Part shown: in pieces, positions 1-10,344 of the stretch
Position numbering within the stretch: the first letter of the stretch is position 1
Layout: every line of letters starts with the position of its first letter
Assembly (NCBI GenBank): GCA_963575745.1
Contig: CAUYUJ010018301.1
Location: 1 to 47,500 of the forward strand
Direction of reading: 5' to 3'
DNA: 47,500 bases
Source: Prorocentrum cordatum
Taxonomy: Eukaryota; Sar; Dinophyceae; Prorocentrales; Prorocentraceae
Notes under the pieces: model-generated
Told to the model about the DNA's origin: nothing
Databases searched by the model: none
Seen by the model: the letters and a program-made list of their open reading frames with translations, nothing else
Program-made: the position numbers and the translations under genes

Positions 1-180
1 CCTGGCCATCCACCGCCCTGCCGCCCCGACCGGGCGGCCGGGCGCACGGCCAGCTGGCTCCAAGCTCGAGGAGCTCATCGCCTCCCGCGTCGCCGCCTGG
101 CGGCGCGCCGGCGCGCGCGCGCGGGCAGCGCGGGGAAGCCCGAGGGGCGAAGCGCCACGACCATATCTCCGACGACGTGC
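1..180 (+). other. Unassigned GC-rich edge sequence, possibly an exon end
   Basis: One plus-strand frame is open from the window edge into the GGA tract and includes the peptide SKLEELIASRVAAWRR with GC-ending codons, which is compatible with a truncated exon. There is no start, stop or clear splice site, so this is only a possibility. Confidence 0.2.
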
Positions 181-221
181 CAGCGTTTTTTTCGCTAGGC
201 GTCGCTTCGACCTTGGCGGAA

Positions 222-323
222 GGGGGGGGGGAAGGGGGGGGGGGGGAGGGGAGGAAGAGGAGGAGGAGAGAGGAGGAGGAGGAGGAGGAGAAGGAGAAGG
301 AGGAGAGAGGAGGAGGAGGAGGA

Positions 324-354
<31 letters not shown>

Positions 355-418
355 GAGGAGGGAGGAGGAGGAGGAGGAGGAGGAGGAGGAGGAGGAGGAG
401 GAGGAGTGGGAGGGGGAG
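222..418. repeat. (GGA)n purine tract
   Basis: Nearly pure G/A sequence made of GGA/GAG triplets with short poly-G interruptions. It gives artificial Gly/Arg/Glu frames on one strand and Pro/Ser/Leu frames on the other. One strand is all purine, so triplex or G-rich secondary structure is possible. Confidence 0.95.
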
Positions 419-450
419 GAAGAGCGGGAGGAGGGGGGTGCAGGGGGGGC

Positions 451-600
451 TCTGGCTCCAGGCCTCTGCCGAACGCCAACGTTTGCCACAGGGCGTCCTG
501 TGGTGGAGGCCCCACCTGCTTGAAGCAGGCGCCAAAGACAGCCAAGATCTACTCCATTGGGGGGGAAAGGAGGGGTGCAAGGGCCCGAGCCGATCGGCAA
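451..600. repeat. Dispersed repeat family D, copy 1
   Basis: About 150 bp that recurs at 25117-25266 in the same orientation. Shared blocks include CACCTGCTTGAA(G/T)CAGGCGCCAAA, CCAAGATCT(A/G)CTCCAT and GGGCCCG(A/C)GCCGATCGGCAA. The core contains the near palindrome CCTGCTTGAAGCAGG. No coding function is apparent. Conserved order over the full length supports a real repeat family. Confidence 0.85.
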
Positions 601-691
601 TGATCTTGTTAGACCTGGCGTGTTTCCTCTGGTTTCGGCCTTTGGGGTCTGCCGTGGAGGCTCGGGGGCGGCAAACAGGGGAGGCGAAATT

Positions 692-827
692 CATGGCCGG
701 CGGCATGTGCGCGGCCCAAGGGGGGAGCCAGGGACGCATTGAAAAAGAAAGAGGCGCCATGAAATCTGGGCCCCGCAATGAAATCGCCCCCCCCAGTCAT
801 CACTCCCCTCTTCGCCGCCCCCGAGTT
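692..827. repeat. Dispersed repeat family E, copy 1
   Basis: Shares long blocks with 26774-26924: CCGGCGGCATGTG, CAGGGACG, GGCGCCATGAAATCTGG and CCCAGTCATCACTCCCCTCTT. Both copies are on the same strand and follow G-rich sequence. No open frame is conserved. Confidence 0.85.
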
Positions 828-960
828 GTTGAGGGCCCAGGAACATCAGAAACGGATCCGGGACGAAAAACAACCTTCGGGGAAGGGATCGGGGGACCTC
901 TTGGGCAAAGCAGTGAGGAGAACATCGCAACGGCGGATGCCTGGGAACTCCGAGGCCAAC

Positions 961-1073
961 ACGAGGAGGAGGAGGAGAGTAGGAGGAGGAGGAGGAGGAG
1001 GAGGAGGAGGAGGAGGAGGAGAAGAAGAATGGGAGAACGAATGGGAGGAGGAGGAGGAGGAGGAGGAGGAGGC
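961..1073. repeat. (AGG)n tract
   Basis: Imperfect AGG/GGA triplets with a short interruption near 1020-1040. The Arg, Gly and Glu frames across it are repeat translations. Confidence 0.95.
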
Positions 1074-1075
1074 AA

Positions 1076-1378
1076 GCAGGGTTTCCTTGTTATGGGTTTC
1101 CACTGAAGGCTGGATGCGCTTTGAGATCCTGGTCAGAGCGCACCTCTGGAGAGGCCAGGGAGGGGAAGAGTGGCATCGGAATATAGCGCTGTTCCCTGAC
1201 CGAAGGGACTCAGAGGGAAAGGGGGAGAGGGACATGGACAGTGCAAGAGCGCACAAAAAAGACTGCACTGATGCCCAGCGGGAACCACTAGTTCTGCACC
1301 GTAACGATGCGTAACGGGTGCTGACTATAGTTTGCTTCTCTTCCTAATCCGCATCATAGGCACCACAACCGCATCATC
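1076..1378. other. Unassigned spacer
   Basis: Mixed-composition sequence between two triplet tracts. I see no conserved coding frame, no splice-like structure and no second copy in the window. Confidence 0.4.
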
Positions 1379-1838
1379 AGTACCACCACCACCACCACCA
1401 CCACCACCACCGTCACCATCATCACCTCATCCTCCTCCTCCTCCTCCTCCTCTCCTCCTCCCTCCTCCTCCTCCTCCTCCTCCTCCTCCTCCTCCTCCTC
1501 CTCCTCCTCCTCCTCCTCCTCCTCCTCCTCCTCCTCCTCCTCCTCCTCCTCCTCCTCCTCCTCCTCCTCCTCCTCCTCCTCCTCCTCCTCCTCCTCCTCC
1601 TCCTCCTCCTCCTCCTCCTCCTCCTCCTCCTCCTCCTCCTCCTCCTCCTCCTCCTCCTCCTCCTCCTCCTCCTCCTCCTCCTCCTCCTCCTCCTCCTCTC
1701 CTCCTCCTCCTCCTCCTCCTCCTCCTCCTCCTCCTCCTCCTCCTCCTCCTCCTCCTCCTCCTCCTCCTCCTCCTCCTCCTCCTCCTCCTCCTCCTCCTCC
1801 TCCTCCTCCTCCTCCTCCTCCTCCCTCCTCCTCCGGCC
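1379..1838. repeat. Long (CCT)n tract with (ACC)n lead-in
   Basis: Starts as ACC triplets near 1379-1415 and becomes an almost uninterrupted CTC/CCT array of about 400 bp. One strand is all pyrimidine. The long Pro and Leu frames (plus) and Gly and Arg frames (minus) are repeat artefacts. Confidence 0.97.
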
Positions 1839-1982
1839 TTCCTTCTTATGCTCCTCTCCCCTTCGTCATCCCCCCCCTTCTCGCCCTCGCCCGTCTCGTG
1901 AATGCCGGCCATACCCATACCCCTTCCCGCGGTGGGAGCCCCCGCTCTCCGTCCGCCACGCCTCCCCATGCCCCCCCTCCCC

Positions 1983-2153
1983 TTTCGGGGATGGACAGAA
2001 ACCCCTCTAAAAAAAGAGTGGCTTGATGAACACGGCCTCGGGCCCCTGGCGGGCGCAAGCCTGGAAAATGACGTCCGCGGCGCCCTCTCGAGAACCGAAA
2101 ACGGACAATCCACTAATCGCCGTGTCCTAGGGCGGGTTCTGTCCAACCCCGAC
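1983..2153. repeat. Dispersed repeat family H, copy 1
   Basis: About 170 bp matching 7232-7405 in the same orientation. Shared blocks are CGGGGATGGACAGA, CTGGCGGGCGCAAGCCTGG, GGCGCCCTCTCGAG and CGGACAAT. In both copies the minus strand keeps a similar open peptide containing NCPxSVLERAP or DCPxSVLERAP, which may reflect simple conservation of the repeat rather than coding. Both copies lie beside CCT tracts. Confidence 0.85.
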
Positions 2154-2218
2154 CCATCCGCCGTTCCACCTCTCACGAGCCCTAGGGTACCGAAGCACGC
2201 CCCGGGAGGAGGACAACG

Positions 2219-2375
2219 ACGATGACGACGGGGAGGCGGCGAAAGATGAAGAGGTCCAGGAGAGGGTGCCGAGGAGGGGCGACACGGCGACGACGACGAG
2301 AAGCAGAAGCGAGGGGGCGGCGGAAGACGGATGTCAAGGACCAGGACGAGTGGGCCGAGGGCGAGGGGTGGCACA

Positions 2376-2422
<47 letters not shown>

Positions 2423-2545
2423 GCCGTCGACAAGGACGACGACAAAGTCGTATGCGAGGACAGCGACGACGACGAGGCCAACGAGGAGGACGGCGAAGCC
2501 GACGACGAAATCGACGACTCCGGCGACGACACCGACGACGACGGC
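2219..2545. repeat. Imperfect (GAC)n region
   Basis: GAC/ACG/CGA triplets, pure at about 2381-2421 and degenerate on both sides. The plus frame reads poly-Asp. It is followed after about 140 bp by the mirror-type GTC region at 2680-3115. Confidence 0.9.
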
Positions 2546-2679
2546 TGCAGGGGGCAAAGAGACGCGCGAGCGGCCTGGTCCTGCCCCTCGCCCTCCTTGG
2601 CTCCCTCGCCTGCCGTCTCCAAAGGTGGCGGCGGCGGCAGGACGACCTGAGACCGGGGCACGCTATTCGCCGCCACCGT

Positions 2680-3115
2680 CGCCGTGGCCCTGGTCGTGGT
2701 CCTCCTCATCGGCATCGTCGTCGTCGCCTCCGCCGCCGTTTTCGACTTTGTCGTCGTCCTCGTCGTTGACCTCTCCGCCGTCGTCGTTCTCGTCGGCGTT
2801 ATCGTCGCCGTCGTCGCCGTCGACGACTTCGTCAGCATCCTCATCGTTGACCGCGTCGTCGCCGTTGCCGGCGTCGTCGTAGTCACGTAGTCCTCCTCGT
2901 CGTCGTCGTCGTAGTCGCCGCCGCCGCTGTCGTCATCGACTTCGTGGTCGTCCTCGTCGTTGACCTCTTCGCCATCGTCACCCTCGTCGTTGACCTCGTC
3001 ATCGTCGTCGACTTCGCCGTCTTCGTCCTCGTCGTCGTCGTCGCCGTCCTCGTCGACTCCGCCGTCGTCCTCATCGTAGGTCTTGTCGTCGTCGTCTTTG
3101 GCCTGGTCGTCGTCG
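2680..3115. repeat. Imperfect (GTC)n region
   Basis: Degenerate GTC/CGT/TCG triplets, so the complement of the preceding GAC region. Frames read poly-Val, Ser/Arg or Asp/Thr. The two regions together could pair as a long imperfect hairpin. Confidence 0.9.
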
Positions 3116-3500
3116 AGCCCTCGTGCCTGTCAAGGTACTTGCTAGATGAACGCTGTCAAGAACTGGTGGTTTTCACCCAGGCATTGCCCGACTTCTGCGC
3201 GAGCACTCGCTGAGACCATAAGGGAGCCCTATGTGTTTTGACCACCTCCAGGCCAGCCCAACCCAACCCGAAGGCCCGAATTTCGGGTTAGGGGGTACGG
3301 GCTTCATATGTACTGTTTCAAGGTCCCCGACCCCCCCCCACTGGAAACGTAGGGCAAATCGGGGCCTCCGGGTTGGGTTGGGGTGGTTCAGTGGGCGGTG
3401 ATGTTTCGCCCTGCTGTCAAACCAGACAGGTGTGGGCCGCACGCGAGCGCATGCCGAAACCGTTCAACGACCACTGTACGCCCGCCGACTCTGACAAATA
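3116..3500. other. Unassigned spacer
   Basis: Mixed sequence with a C-rich stretch near 3330. I find no supported gene and no second copy of it in the window. Confidence 0.4.
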
Positions 3501-3680
3501 CAGCAGGAGCCCGACCACAAGAAACCTTCCTCAAAAAAAACCAACCCTGAGACCCCAGGACGTCCATTGACCTTTGGTGTGGGAACGCCACGCTTTCCAT
3601 GGCAACACCATCGAAACCCAGGAAACCCAGGGCACCCTGGAGGCAAGCAGGGTGTCCTTTGGCATGGGCATCTACTGCAA
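3501..3680 (-). repeat. Dispersed repeat family C, copy 1
   Basis: One of three copies (also 24612-24790 and 46875-47040), all in the same orientation. Shared blocks: ACAAGAAACC, AACCCTGAGACCCC, CCATCGAA(A/G)CCCA(A/G)GAAAC and CAGGGC(A/G)CC(C/T)(T/C)(G)GAGG. On the minus strand all three keep a related peptide around GALxFLGFDG. This copy carries a poly-A interruption inside the CACAAGAAACC duplication. Confidence 0.9.
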
Positions 3681-3809
3681 GACAATGCGGGCCACAAGCC
3701 CACGTCTCCGCGCGAGCACGTCGAAATCCGTCTGATCGCACCAGCTGCGGCGTCAGCCGTTCTGAATTTCGGCGAGCGCGCACGTCCTCGTCACCCGCCT
3801 CTGCGCAAT

Positions 3810-4055
3810 CGCTACCATCATCACCAGCGTCACCATTGCAAGCGTCATCGTCATGATCATCACCATCGTCGTTGCCACGATCACCGCCACCGTCAGCGTC
3901 ATCCTCAACGCCGTTACCCTCGGCGAAATCATGCGCTCACTACCCCATCATCCTCACCAACACCATCGTCAGCATTGCAAACGTCAGGATCATCAGCATC
4001 AGCTTCATCACAATCACCATCGCCGTCATGAGCATCATCATCATCATCAAGGCTG
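3810..4055. repeat. Degenerate (ATC)n/(CAT)n region
   Basis: Triplets of the ATC/CAT/CGT type with many substitutions, purest at 4031-4050. The poly-His, Ile and Met frames here are artefacts. Confidence 0.8.
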
Positions 4056-4152
4056 TGCGCCTCCGCAATGGCAGTGATGGGACAGTTCCCCGTACTGAGG
4101 CAGAGCACAGCGACAAGCGCGCCATCATGCGCAGGAGATCAGCGCTGCAGAA

Positions 4153-5623
4153 GTGGAGATCTTCGCCTTGGGTGAGGAGGTTCCGTCCTGCTTCAAGGCG
4201 ATGCGAGGGGATGGCATCGCCGAAAATCAATTGTGCGAGGATCCTCTGGTGAGCAGAAGTCGAGGAAGAGGCGGCCAACGTGCGAAGCTTGGACGGGGAC
4301 ATCAGGTGGAGCCGGTGAATGGCCAGATCGAGCAGCTTAATGCGGCGGCGAATCGACTGTGCGCGGCAGCACAGGCGAAAGGACTACTGTCGGAGAGTGG
4401 CTTCAAAGTGCAGCAGACTGCGCCCAAGAAGCAGGAGAAGGTGCAAGACAGCAAAGAGCCTACTAAGATCGACAAGATTGGCTACGATGCTAAGATCGAA
4501 GATCGTCGTATTGGCTACGATGCTACGATTGGCTAAGATTGGCTCAAAAAGATTCGTCGTATGATTGCTAAGATCGACAAGATGGGCTACGCTCCAACGG
4601 AAAAGCAGGTCATGCCACAGTTGCGGGAACTGTGCGGAACTGCTGGTCCATGGAACAGGTCAGATGCGTCATCACCAACATCGAGGCCAAATACCGAAAT
4701 GAAGAAACTTACTCCGAGATTGGCTCTGTCGGGCTGGGGGGATTCACCACTGTGGTCAGCGGTGTCCTTGCCTAACACAGCCTATGAGAAGCCCCCTGTG
4801 ATCGTTTGCAAAGACATGGGCGAGTTTCGAGCAGCACGACAATGGATGGCACAAACTTGTGGAGAACCAGCTACATTTGTCATGTGCGAGATACCTGATG
4901 GGGCTCTGGCCGAAGGAGCAATCCAAGAAGACGACCTGATCCACGCAGAGGTCGGAACGAAGCCAGTAACTTGCCAGATCGTCACTGCAGGCCGAGAGGC
5001 ACCCAAGCGAGCAGGTTTGCCCGATGGGGCCCAAGACGACAGCGATGTATGTGCCAACACATACGCAGACTACGCTCCTTCGCTTGATGCGTGCGAAGGA
5101 TGCCAGCGACGATGATGCGGTCGGGAGGGCGGCTCTGAAACCAGCCTCGTTAGCAAGCGTGGTTTTGAACGCAGAGCTCACCAGGTATATTGTGCGGAGC
5201 AAGGGTGCGATCAACTACGAGCCCTAGGTCACGATGACACTGGTAGTGAAGTCAAACCAAGTGGATACCCTACTGAGGGGGGGGGCAGAGGCGCGTTCCT
5301 CAACTACAAGAAGTCGACTCGTTCACCATGCCTGTTCAAGAGAAGAGAGGAGGAGACGAATTCAGAGTACTGGGAGCGAGTCGCGTGCTGTCAGCGCGCC
5401 GCCTGGCCATGAGAGCACCGCTGCTGCACCTGCTGCTCCTGCTGAGCCTGATGGTAAGCCTGATGCTGACGCATCAACCTCGACGGCCTTGACGACCTCG
5501 CCGACTTCATCCGCGCCGCTGGGCACAAGGACGTCTTGGTGCCGGAGAACCCGTCGAAAGAGCAGGCCCTCGAGCTTCGGAAGCGGGCGGAGGAGATCAA
5601 CCGTGGCATGGCTGGCAGGTGGT
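4153..5623 (+). pseudogene. Decayed LINE-like ORF1 region
   Basis: Coding-type plus-strand sequence broken by frame changes. 4153-4536 is open (127 codons) and includes VEPVNGQIEQLNAAANRL. 4561-5115 is open and includes EFRAARQWMAQTCGEPATF and VGTKPVTCQIVTAGREAPK. The sense frame then moves at about 5075-5230 to a piece with LRLMRAKDASDDDAVGRAAL and LNAELTRYIVRSKG. Another shift leads to a piece with GAFLNYKK and ETNSEYWERV. A further frame at about 5476-5623 holds LADFIRAAGHKDVLVPENP and ends in a stop. Order and style resemble ORF1 of dinoflagellate non-LTR retrotransposons, and the next block at 6030-7020 resembles the following pol linker. The family link is from memory of such proteins, not from an alignment. 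It could instead be a dead cellular gene. Confidence 0.45.
4463..4592 (+). repeat. Short tandem repeat inside the ORF1-like region
   Basis: Units built from CTAAGATCGACAAGAT and TTGGCTACGATGCTA recur four to five times with changes. This expansion separates the two long open frames and probably caused one of the frame breaks. Confidence 0.75.
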
Positions 5624-5729
5624 AGCGCCTCAGGACTACATCCTCTTCGGCAACGGCTGCGACCACACTGGTACCGCAGGGGGCTGCTGGGTCTGGCGGC
5701 GAGGCCGCGGCCGCTCCAGAAGCCACGCG

Positions 5730-6029
5730 CTAGGCGCTAGGCTTGGACGGCGCCTGCGCGCTGGCCCCGCGGGGAGCCCCAGGCTCTTGGAGCGCGGGCG
5801 CGCCCGCGCTGTCACGAGCGGAGCACACAGGGAGGCCGCCGACGGGCGGGTGGTCGATGACCTTCCTAGTGTGTCCCTCTTTCCCGATCCCGCTGACGAG
5901 AGTCGGGATCCTCTCAAGCAGCTGCGCCTCGCCGAGGGCGTTCTGGGGGCGCTGGTCGGAGAGTGCACGGGAGCTCGAACAGCAGGAGTCGGAGTGCCCT
6001 GCGCGTCAGCCACTTCGAGACGAAGGCAT
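5730..6029 (+). other. GC-rich stretch with a QLRLAEG-type motif
   Basis: The plus frame encodes DPLKQLRLAEGVLGAL at about 5908-5955. Closely similar motifs occur on the minus strand at about 8320-8350 and 17855-17900. The DNA core shared by all three is CAGCTGCGCCTCGCC. The rest of the stretch is not recognised. Confidence 0.5.
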
Positions 6030-7020
6030 GATGGCCGAAGTGGTGTCGCAATCTTGTTGCTGATGCTGAGCCTCCTGACGAGACCAGCGGCGTCGGCAGC
6101 AGCGAGCACCTCGGCTCGAGTCTGCTTGGGCTGCCCCTGGATTCCTCCCGGCCCCTCCAGAGGCTCCCAAATGGCCATCCTGGGCGCCCAGACGTCTTGG
6201 CGTCATCTACGTTAGCTACTGGAGCGGACGAGCTACCCGGCATCTGGGACCAGCTACGGGAGGGCATCGAGGCGGAGTTTTGCGGCCGATGGGACAAGAC
6301 TGGTCCTGCCGCGGTTCGCCACTCAGGTCGTGCTGGGCCTCTGGAGCTGCGCTGGAAGAAGATTAAATGGAAGCCTCAACGACGACGGAAGTACCGCGAG
6401 GCATCCACTCACAACTGGGCCGTCGCCAAGAGATGGATGGACCACCTGGCACGGCAGCGCGCCTTCATTGTTGCCAAGGTGGGCGTCATGAAGACCCCTA
6501 ACCTTGGTCGCGAGGAGTTCGGAAAGACCTCCCAGCTCCTCAACCTGCTGGAGGACGTGCACGCGTTCATGTTTGGGTGGAGCGCCCACCCCGAGATGCT
6601 GCAGCTCATGGGCCCCACGGTGCTGAAGCACTTCTCGCAAGGCATCGCCTTCCTGGGCTCCAAGCACTTCGACTATGCCGTCGAGCGGGTGGTCGCTGCC
6701 GCCACGGCCAGATTACGCGAGGCGGACAACGCCTCCTACCAGGCATGGCAGGCCTGGTTGCGCGACGCCTTCGGCCGTGGGGCGTCGGGGGCACACAAGG
6801 CGTCCAAGGTGCGGCCGCAGCCAGACGTCATCCCGTACACCGCGGGCCACCAGCCGTACATGGAGGCGGACAGGGCCCTGGAGACCTGGCAGACCACCGT
6901 CTGGGACTACCACAGGCAGGGCCCGTCGAGCGGCCGCCAGACTTCCTCCCCTGGGAGCTGCTGCCGCCAATCAGCAGTACTCCGAGGCTGTTGCCGCTGC
7001 CGCAGGGCAGGCCGCGCGCG
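6030..7020 (+). pseudogene. LINE-like pol fragment, endonuclease-to-RT linker
   Basis: One plus frame stays open from just after a stop at about 6029 to the poly-G tract at about 7026. It encodes GIWDQLREGIEAEFCGRW, RAFIVAKVGVMKTPNLGRE, SYQAWQAWLRDAFGRGASG, AHKASKVRPQ and ALETWQTTVWDYHRQ. A Trp-rich block ending in a Gly-rich turn and AH(R/K) is typical of the linker between endonuclease and reverse transcriptase in dinoflagellate LINE-like elements. No reverse transcriptase follows: the frame runs into poly-G and a 35 bp tandem duplication. The in-frame stop at the start marks decay. Same strand as the ORF1-like region, so probably one element. Confidence 0.55.
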
Positions 7021-7026
7021 CTATTT

Positions 7027-7115
7027 GGGGGGGGGAGGGGGGGGGGGGGGAAATTCGTTACTTTTCCTCCTCTCCGCGGGGGGGGAAATTCGTTACTTTT
7101 CCTCCTCCCCGCGGC
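7027..7115. repeat. Poly-G and 35 bp tandem duplication
   Basis: Two adjacent units of GGGGGAAATTCGTTAC followed by TTTTCCTCCTC and CCCGCGG, preceded by a 30 bp G-rich run. This is where the LINE-like open frame ends. Confidence 0.85.
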
Positions 7116-7231
7116 GCTGGAGATAGATGCATTGTGCATTGAACTGTTCATCTTCGAGCTGAGCTCAGCCTTTTTCAGATGTCAGCTAGTTCCAGCTTTT
7201 TTCTGGTGCTTGACTACCAGGCCCCGTGCCT

Positions 7232-7405
7232 CTCGGGGATGGACAGACACCCATTCAGCAAAACGTGGTTCAGTGAAAACGACCCGAGGCCCAAACCTGG
7301 CGGGCGCAAGCCTGGCAAATGACGGCCACGGCGCCCTCTCGAGGACCGAACACGGACAATTCACTAATCGGCGTGTCACAATTGGGAGTTCTGTCCACCC
7401 CCGAG
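7232..7405. repeat. Dispersed repeat family H, copy 2
   Basis: Second copy of the repeat at 1983-2153. It is flanked by a 31 bp direct repeat, TCTGGTGCTTGACTACCAGG... at 7203-7233 and the variant TCTGGTGCTCGACTGCTAGG... at 7420-7450. Confidence 0.85.
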
Positions 7406-7439
7406 CCTCCTCCTCCTCCTCTGGTGCTCGACTGCTAGG

Positions 7440-7517
7440 CCCCGTGCCTCCTCCTCCTCCTCCTCCTCCTCCTCCTCCTCCTCCTCCTCCTCCTCCTCCT
7501 CCTCCTCCTCCTCCTCG
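7440..7517. repeat. (CCT)n tract
   Basis: Uninterrupted CTC/CCT triplets directly after the right member of the 31 bp direct repeat. Confidence 0.95.
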
Positions 7518-7599
7518 GGAAACGACGAGGACGACGGCGGGCGCCCGCGGCTGGGGCCTCCGGCGCCTCCGCTGGTGGCTCGCCGCCGCCCGCCGGCAC

Positions 7600-7795
7600 C
7601 TCTCATCGCGCCGTGGCGACGGCGCAGTCGCCGCCGCCGCCGTCGACGACTTCGCGATCGTCCTTAGAGCTGCCCTCCTCGTCGCCGCGACCGCCGTCGT
7701 CGCAGTCCGCCTCGTCGTCGTCGCCGCCGCCGCGGTCATCGGAGCTTCGTGGTCCTCGTCGCTGAGCTCGTCGTCGCAGTCCGCCGGTCTTCCCT
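7600..7795. repeat. Degenerate (GTC)/(GCC) triplet region
   Basis: CGC, GTC and GCC triplets with many changes. It gives Ala/Val-rich plus frames and is not a supported gene. Confidence 0.6.
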
Positions 7796-8500
7796 CGAGG
7801 GGGAATGCGAGGGGAGGCCAGGCCAGGGGGAGGAAGATCGCGCCGAAATCCGCAATGCGTCACCGGTGCATGTGCGACAGGCCCCCGATTGAGAACCCCA
7901 CGTGCCTGGGCGTGGTGTGCTATCGGGCCCGTGTCGGAGATCTGTGGCTCCCTGAACATTTCTCCTGCTGGGATCGTCGCAGGCAGTGCCAAAGAGATAA
8001 TGGAATTATCAGTGGTCTGACCAAACATATATCATAAGAAGGGCACAAATACCTCGAATGATTTTTGTCGGGGTTTCCGTCAAGTGTGCGCAGCCAACTT
8101 AGCCCAGATTGCTCACCCCCCTAAGCCACTTGGAGCATCTGCCCCCAACTTGCACGCCAAATACAGTCTACCTCGGCGTCCTCTGATGGCCACCCGAATT
8201 ATCTTCTGAACAAACCCCGCGCCGATCCCAAAGACGTTGCCCATTAGTTTTCGGGCGATAAATTGGCTCTCCGGGGGCCGTTCGGGACGATCCGGGCACC
8301 CTGGAACGCTCTCGGCGAGGCGCAGCTGCAGGAGAGCATCCCGAAAATGGAAAGCTGCCAACATCCGGCGAAACCGCCAGAACACCTCGAACCCCAATGA
8401 CTCTCGAAAACTCTCCAAAATTCTCGAAGCTGGAACCCTTAGCAACACCCACGCAGATCCGAGCCAGGAGCGACAAGCAACAAAAGTACCCCGAACCATG
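7796..8500. other. Unassigned sequence with one dispersed motif
   Basis: No supported gene. At 8319-8334 the plus strand holds GGCGAGGCGCAGCTGC, the same core as at 17863-17878 and, inverted, near 5920-5935. The minus strand encodes LLQLRLAESVPG there. Confidence 0.4.
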
Positions 8501-8640
8501 TGGGAGGGGACCTAAGTTAGGAGGGCCAAGAACATTAAGGATAGGGGTCCTGTTCTGCAGATGTATCAGACCAGACCACCCAGCTGATTGTCCCTGGTGC
8601 GAAGACGGGGACCTCAGTGAGGCCACGTCCTCATCGTTGT
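8501..8640. repeat. Dispersed repeat family F, copy 1
   Basis: Matches 24279-24415 on the same strand. Shared blocks: GGGAGGGGACCTAAGT, GGAGGGCCA, TTCTGCAGA, CGGGGACCTCAG and GGCCACGTCCTCATCGTT. Confidence 0.85.
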
Positions 8641-9525
8641 ATTCGGGTTTGGGGCTCTCTTCCTTTTGTTTCCCTTCTCAAGCAAGTGAAAGGAGATGCA
8701 AAAGATCGTGGTGTCTGAGGCGGAGGGAGGCTAGAGCAACAAGAACAAAAGGCAGCGGGTTTGGGGCTCTCCTACCCTCGATGAAGAATTGGCGGCGCGC
8801 AGCGGGGGGCAGGGGGAGGGGGGAAGGCTTCTTGGAAGCACCCTGCTTCTCAGAAGGCCCCAGCCTTACGTCTGTAAAGGATGCCATACGTCTTGCGAGA
8901 GCACGGCGAAGACTGGAAGAAGAGAAAACGCTATAAGCATGAACGTTTGCCGCGCCGCGCGGATTTCTTGGGTCTGCGCTGGACTGGGATTTCCGCTGGG
9001 ATCTGTGCTTAGATCTGCGCCAGGGAGGGGGGCCCAGCGCGGATCCAAAAAATCCGCGCGGATCCCCAAACGTTTATGTTTTTGGCGTTGTTTTGAGCAG
9101 GGGCCGACCGTCCCGGCCTTTCTATATGCCTACCACGAAAGTTTCGCAGAACCCCGACATGTTCTAAGCACGAAGGCAATGCTCTTGGAGCAAAGGCCCG
9201 ATGTAGTAAAACAAAACGGTCCCCGCCAGAAACGTTCTACGAACCATTCGTGCAATCCAGAAGACGTTATTAGAACACTGTTTGGCGGGCCTATACAGTC
9301 AAAAACCCTAAAAAGGACGCGCGGCAAGGACGCAAGACCCTTGGAAGCCGAAGCTGGGTTTTTGGGGGCGGCGGACGACGAAAACCTCAAGGACGAAACC
9401 AAGGAAGGAAGGAGACGCAAGAGCAAGGAAGAGCAAGGACGCAAGGGTACCCCGAGCAAAGTCGCGCGTCCCTATCGGGGGCTTTTGACTGTACGCACGC
9501 CAGGACGCTTCGCCACTGCTTGAAA
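8641..9525. other. Unassigned sequence with small repeats
   Basis: CGGGTTTGGGGCTCTC occurs twice (about 8646 and 8756). 9040-9085 contains AATCCGCGCGGA followed by a TGTTTATGT-type block, matched at 26656-26690. 9325-9440 repeats CAAGGACGCAAG with changes. No gene is supported. Confidence 0.45.
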
Positions 9526-9528
9526 AGA

Positions 9529-9690
<162 letters not shown>

Positions 9691-9829
9691 ACGGCGGCGG
9701 CGACGGGCGGGCGCCGACGGCCCGCGGGGGGCGGCGCGGGGGGCGCGGCCTCCGGCAGCGGCCGCGGGGGGGCGGGGTCGGGCGCGGGGAGCGCCAGCTG
9801 GGCCTTCGCCGGCCGCGGCGCCGCTCGCC

Positions 9830-9872
9830 GCTCGTCGTCGTCGTCGTCGCCGCTCGTCGCCGTCGTCGTCGC

Positions 9873-9952
<80 letters not shown>

Positions 9953-10080
9953 TCGTCGTCGTAGTCGTTGTCGTCGTCGTCGTCGTCGTAGCCGTCGTCG
10001 TCGCCGTCGTCGTCGTCGCCGACGTCGCTGTCGTCGTCGTTATGGTCCTCGTTGTCGGCCTCATCGTCGTCCGCGTCTTC
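9830..10080. repeat. (GTC)n tract
   Basis: GTC/CGT triplets, complementary to 9529-9690. Together they form an inverted pair about 550 bp long with a G/C-rich spacer. Confidence 0.95.
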
Positions 10081-10344
10081 GTCTACGCCCCCCCCCCAGG
10101 AAACAACTCCTGGGAAAACTTCACAAGGACGAGCAAGGGCCAACATGCCCGATGAAGGTGCCATAGCCATTCAGATTGATAAGGCCAGAGCAAGCCTCCG
10201 ATCATAAGCTGGACTGAGCGGGATCAAGCCAAAGTAAGCAATACTATGCTGGATCAGGCCGGATTGCAACCACGGATATACCAGCACCGATTCTGATTTG
10301 ACCCTCCCAGGGGTTGCATCCTACCCACCTTTGCCATCGGCGTC

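Noticed and set aside
177-1106. Long Gly/Arg/Glu open frame
   Set aside because: Translation of the GGA tracts; codon identity follows the triplet unit, not protein constraint.
1332-1901. Poly-Pro/Leu protein of 189 codons
   Set aside because: Direct translation of the CCT tract in two frames.
4525-4560. Dinoflagellate spliced-leader remnant (TTGGCTCAA near 4540)
   Set aside because: Only TTGGCTCAA matches; the preceding part of the leader is absent and the match lies inside a local tandem repeat.
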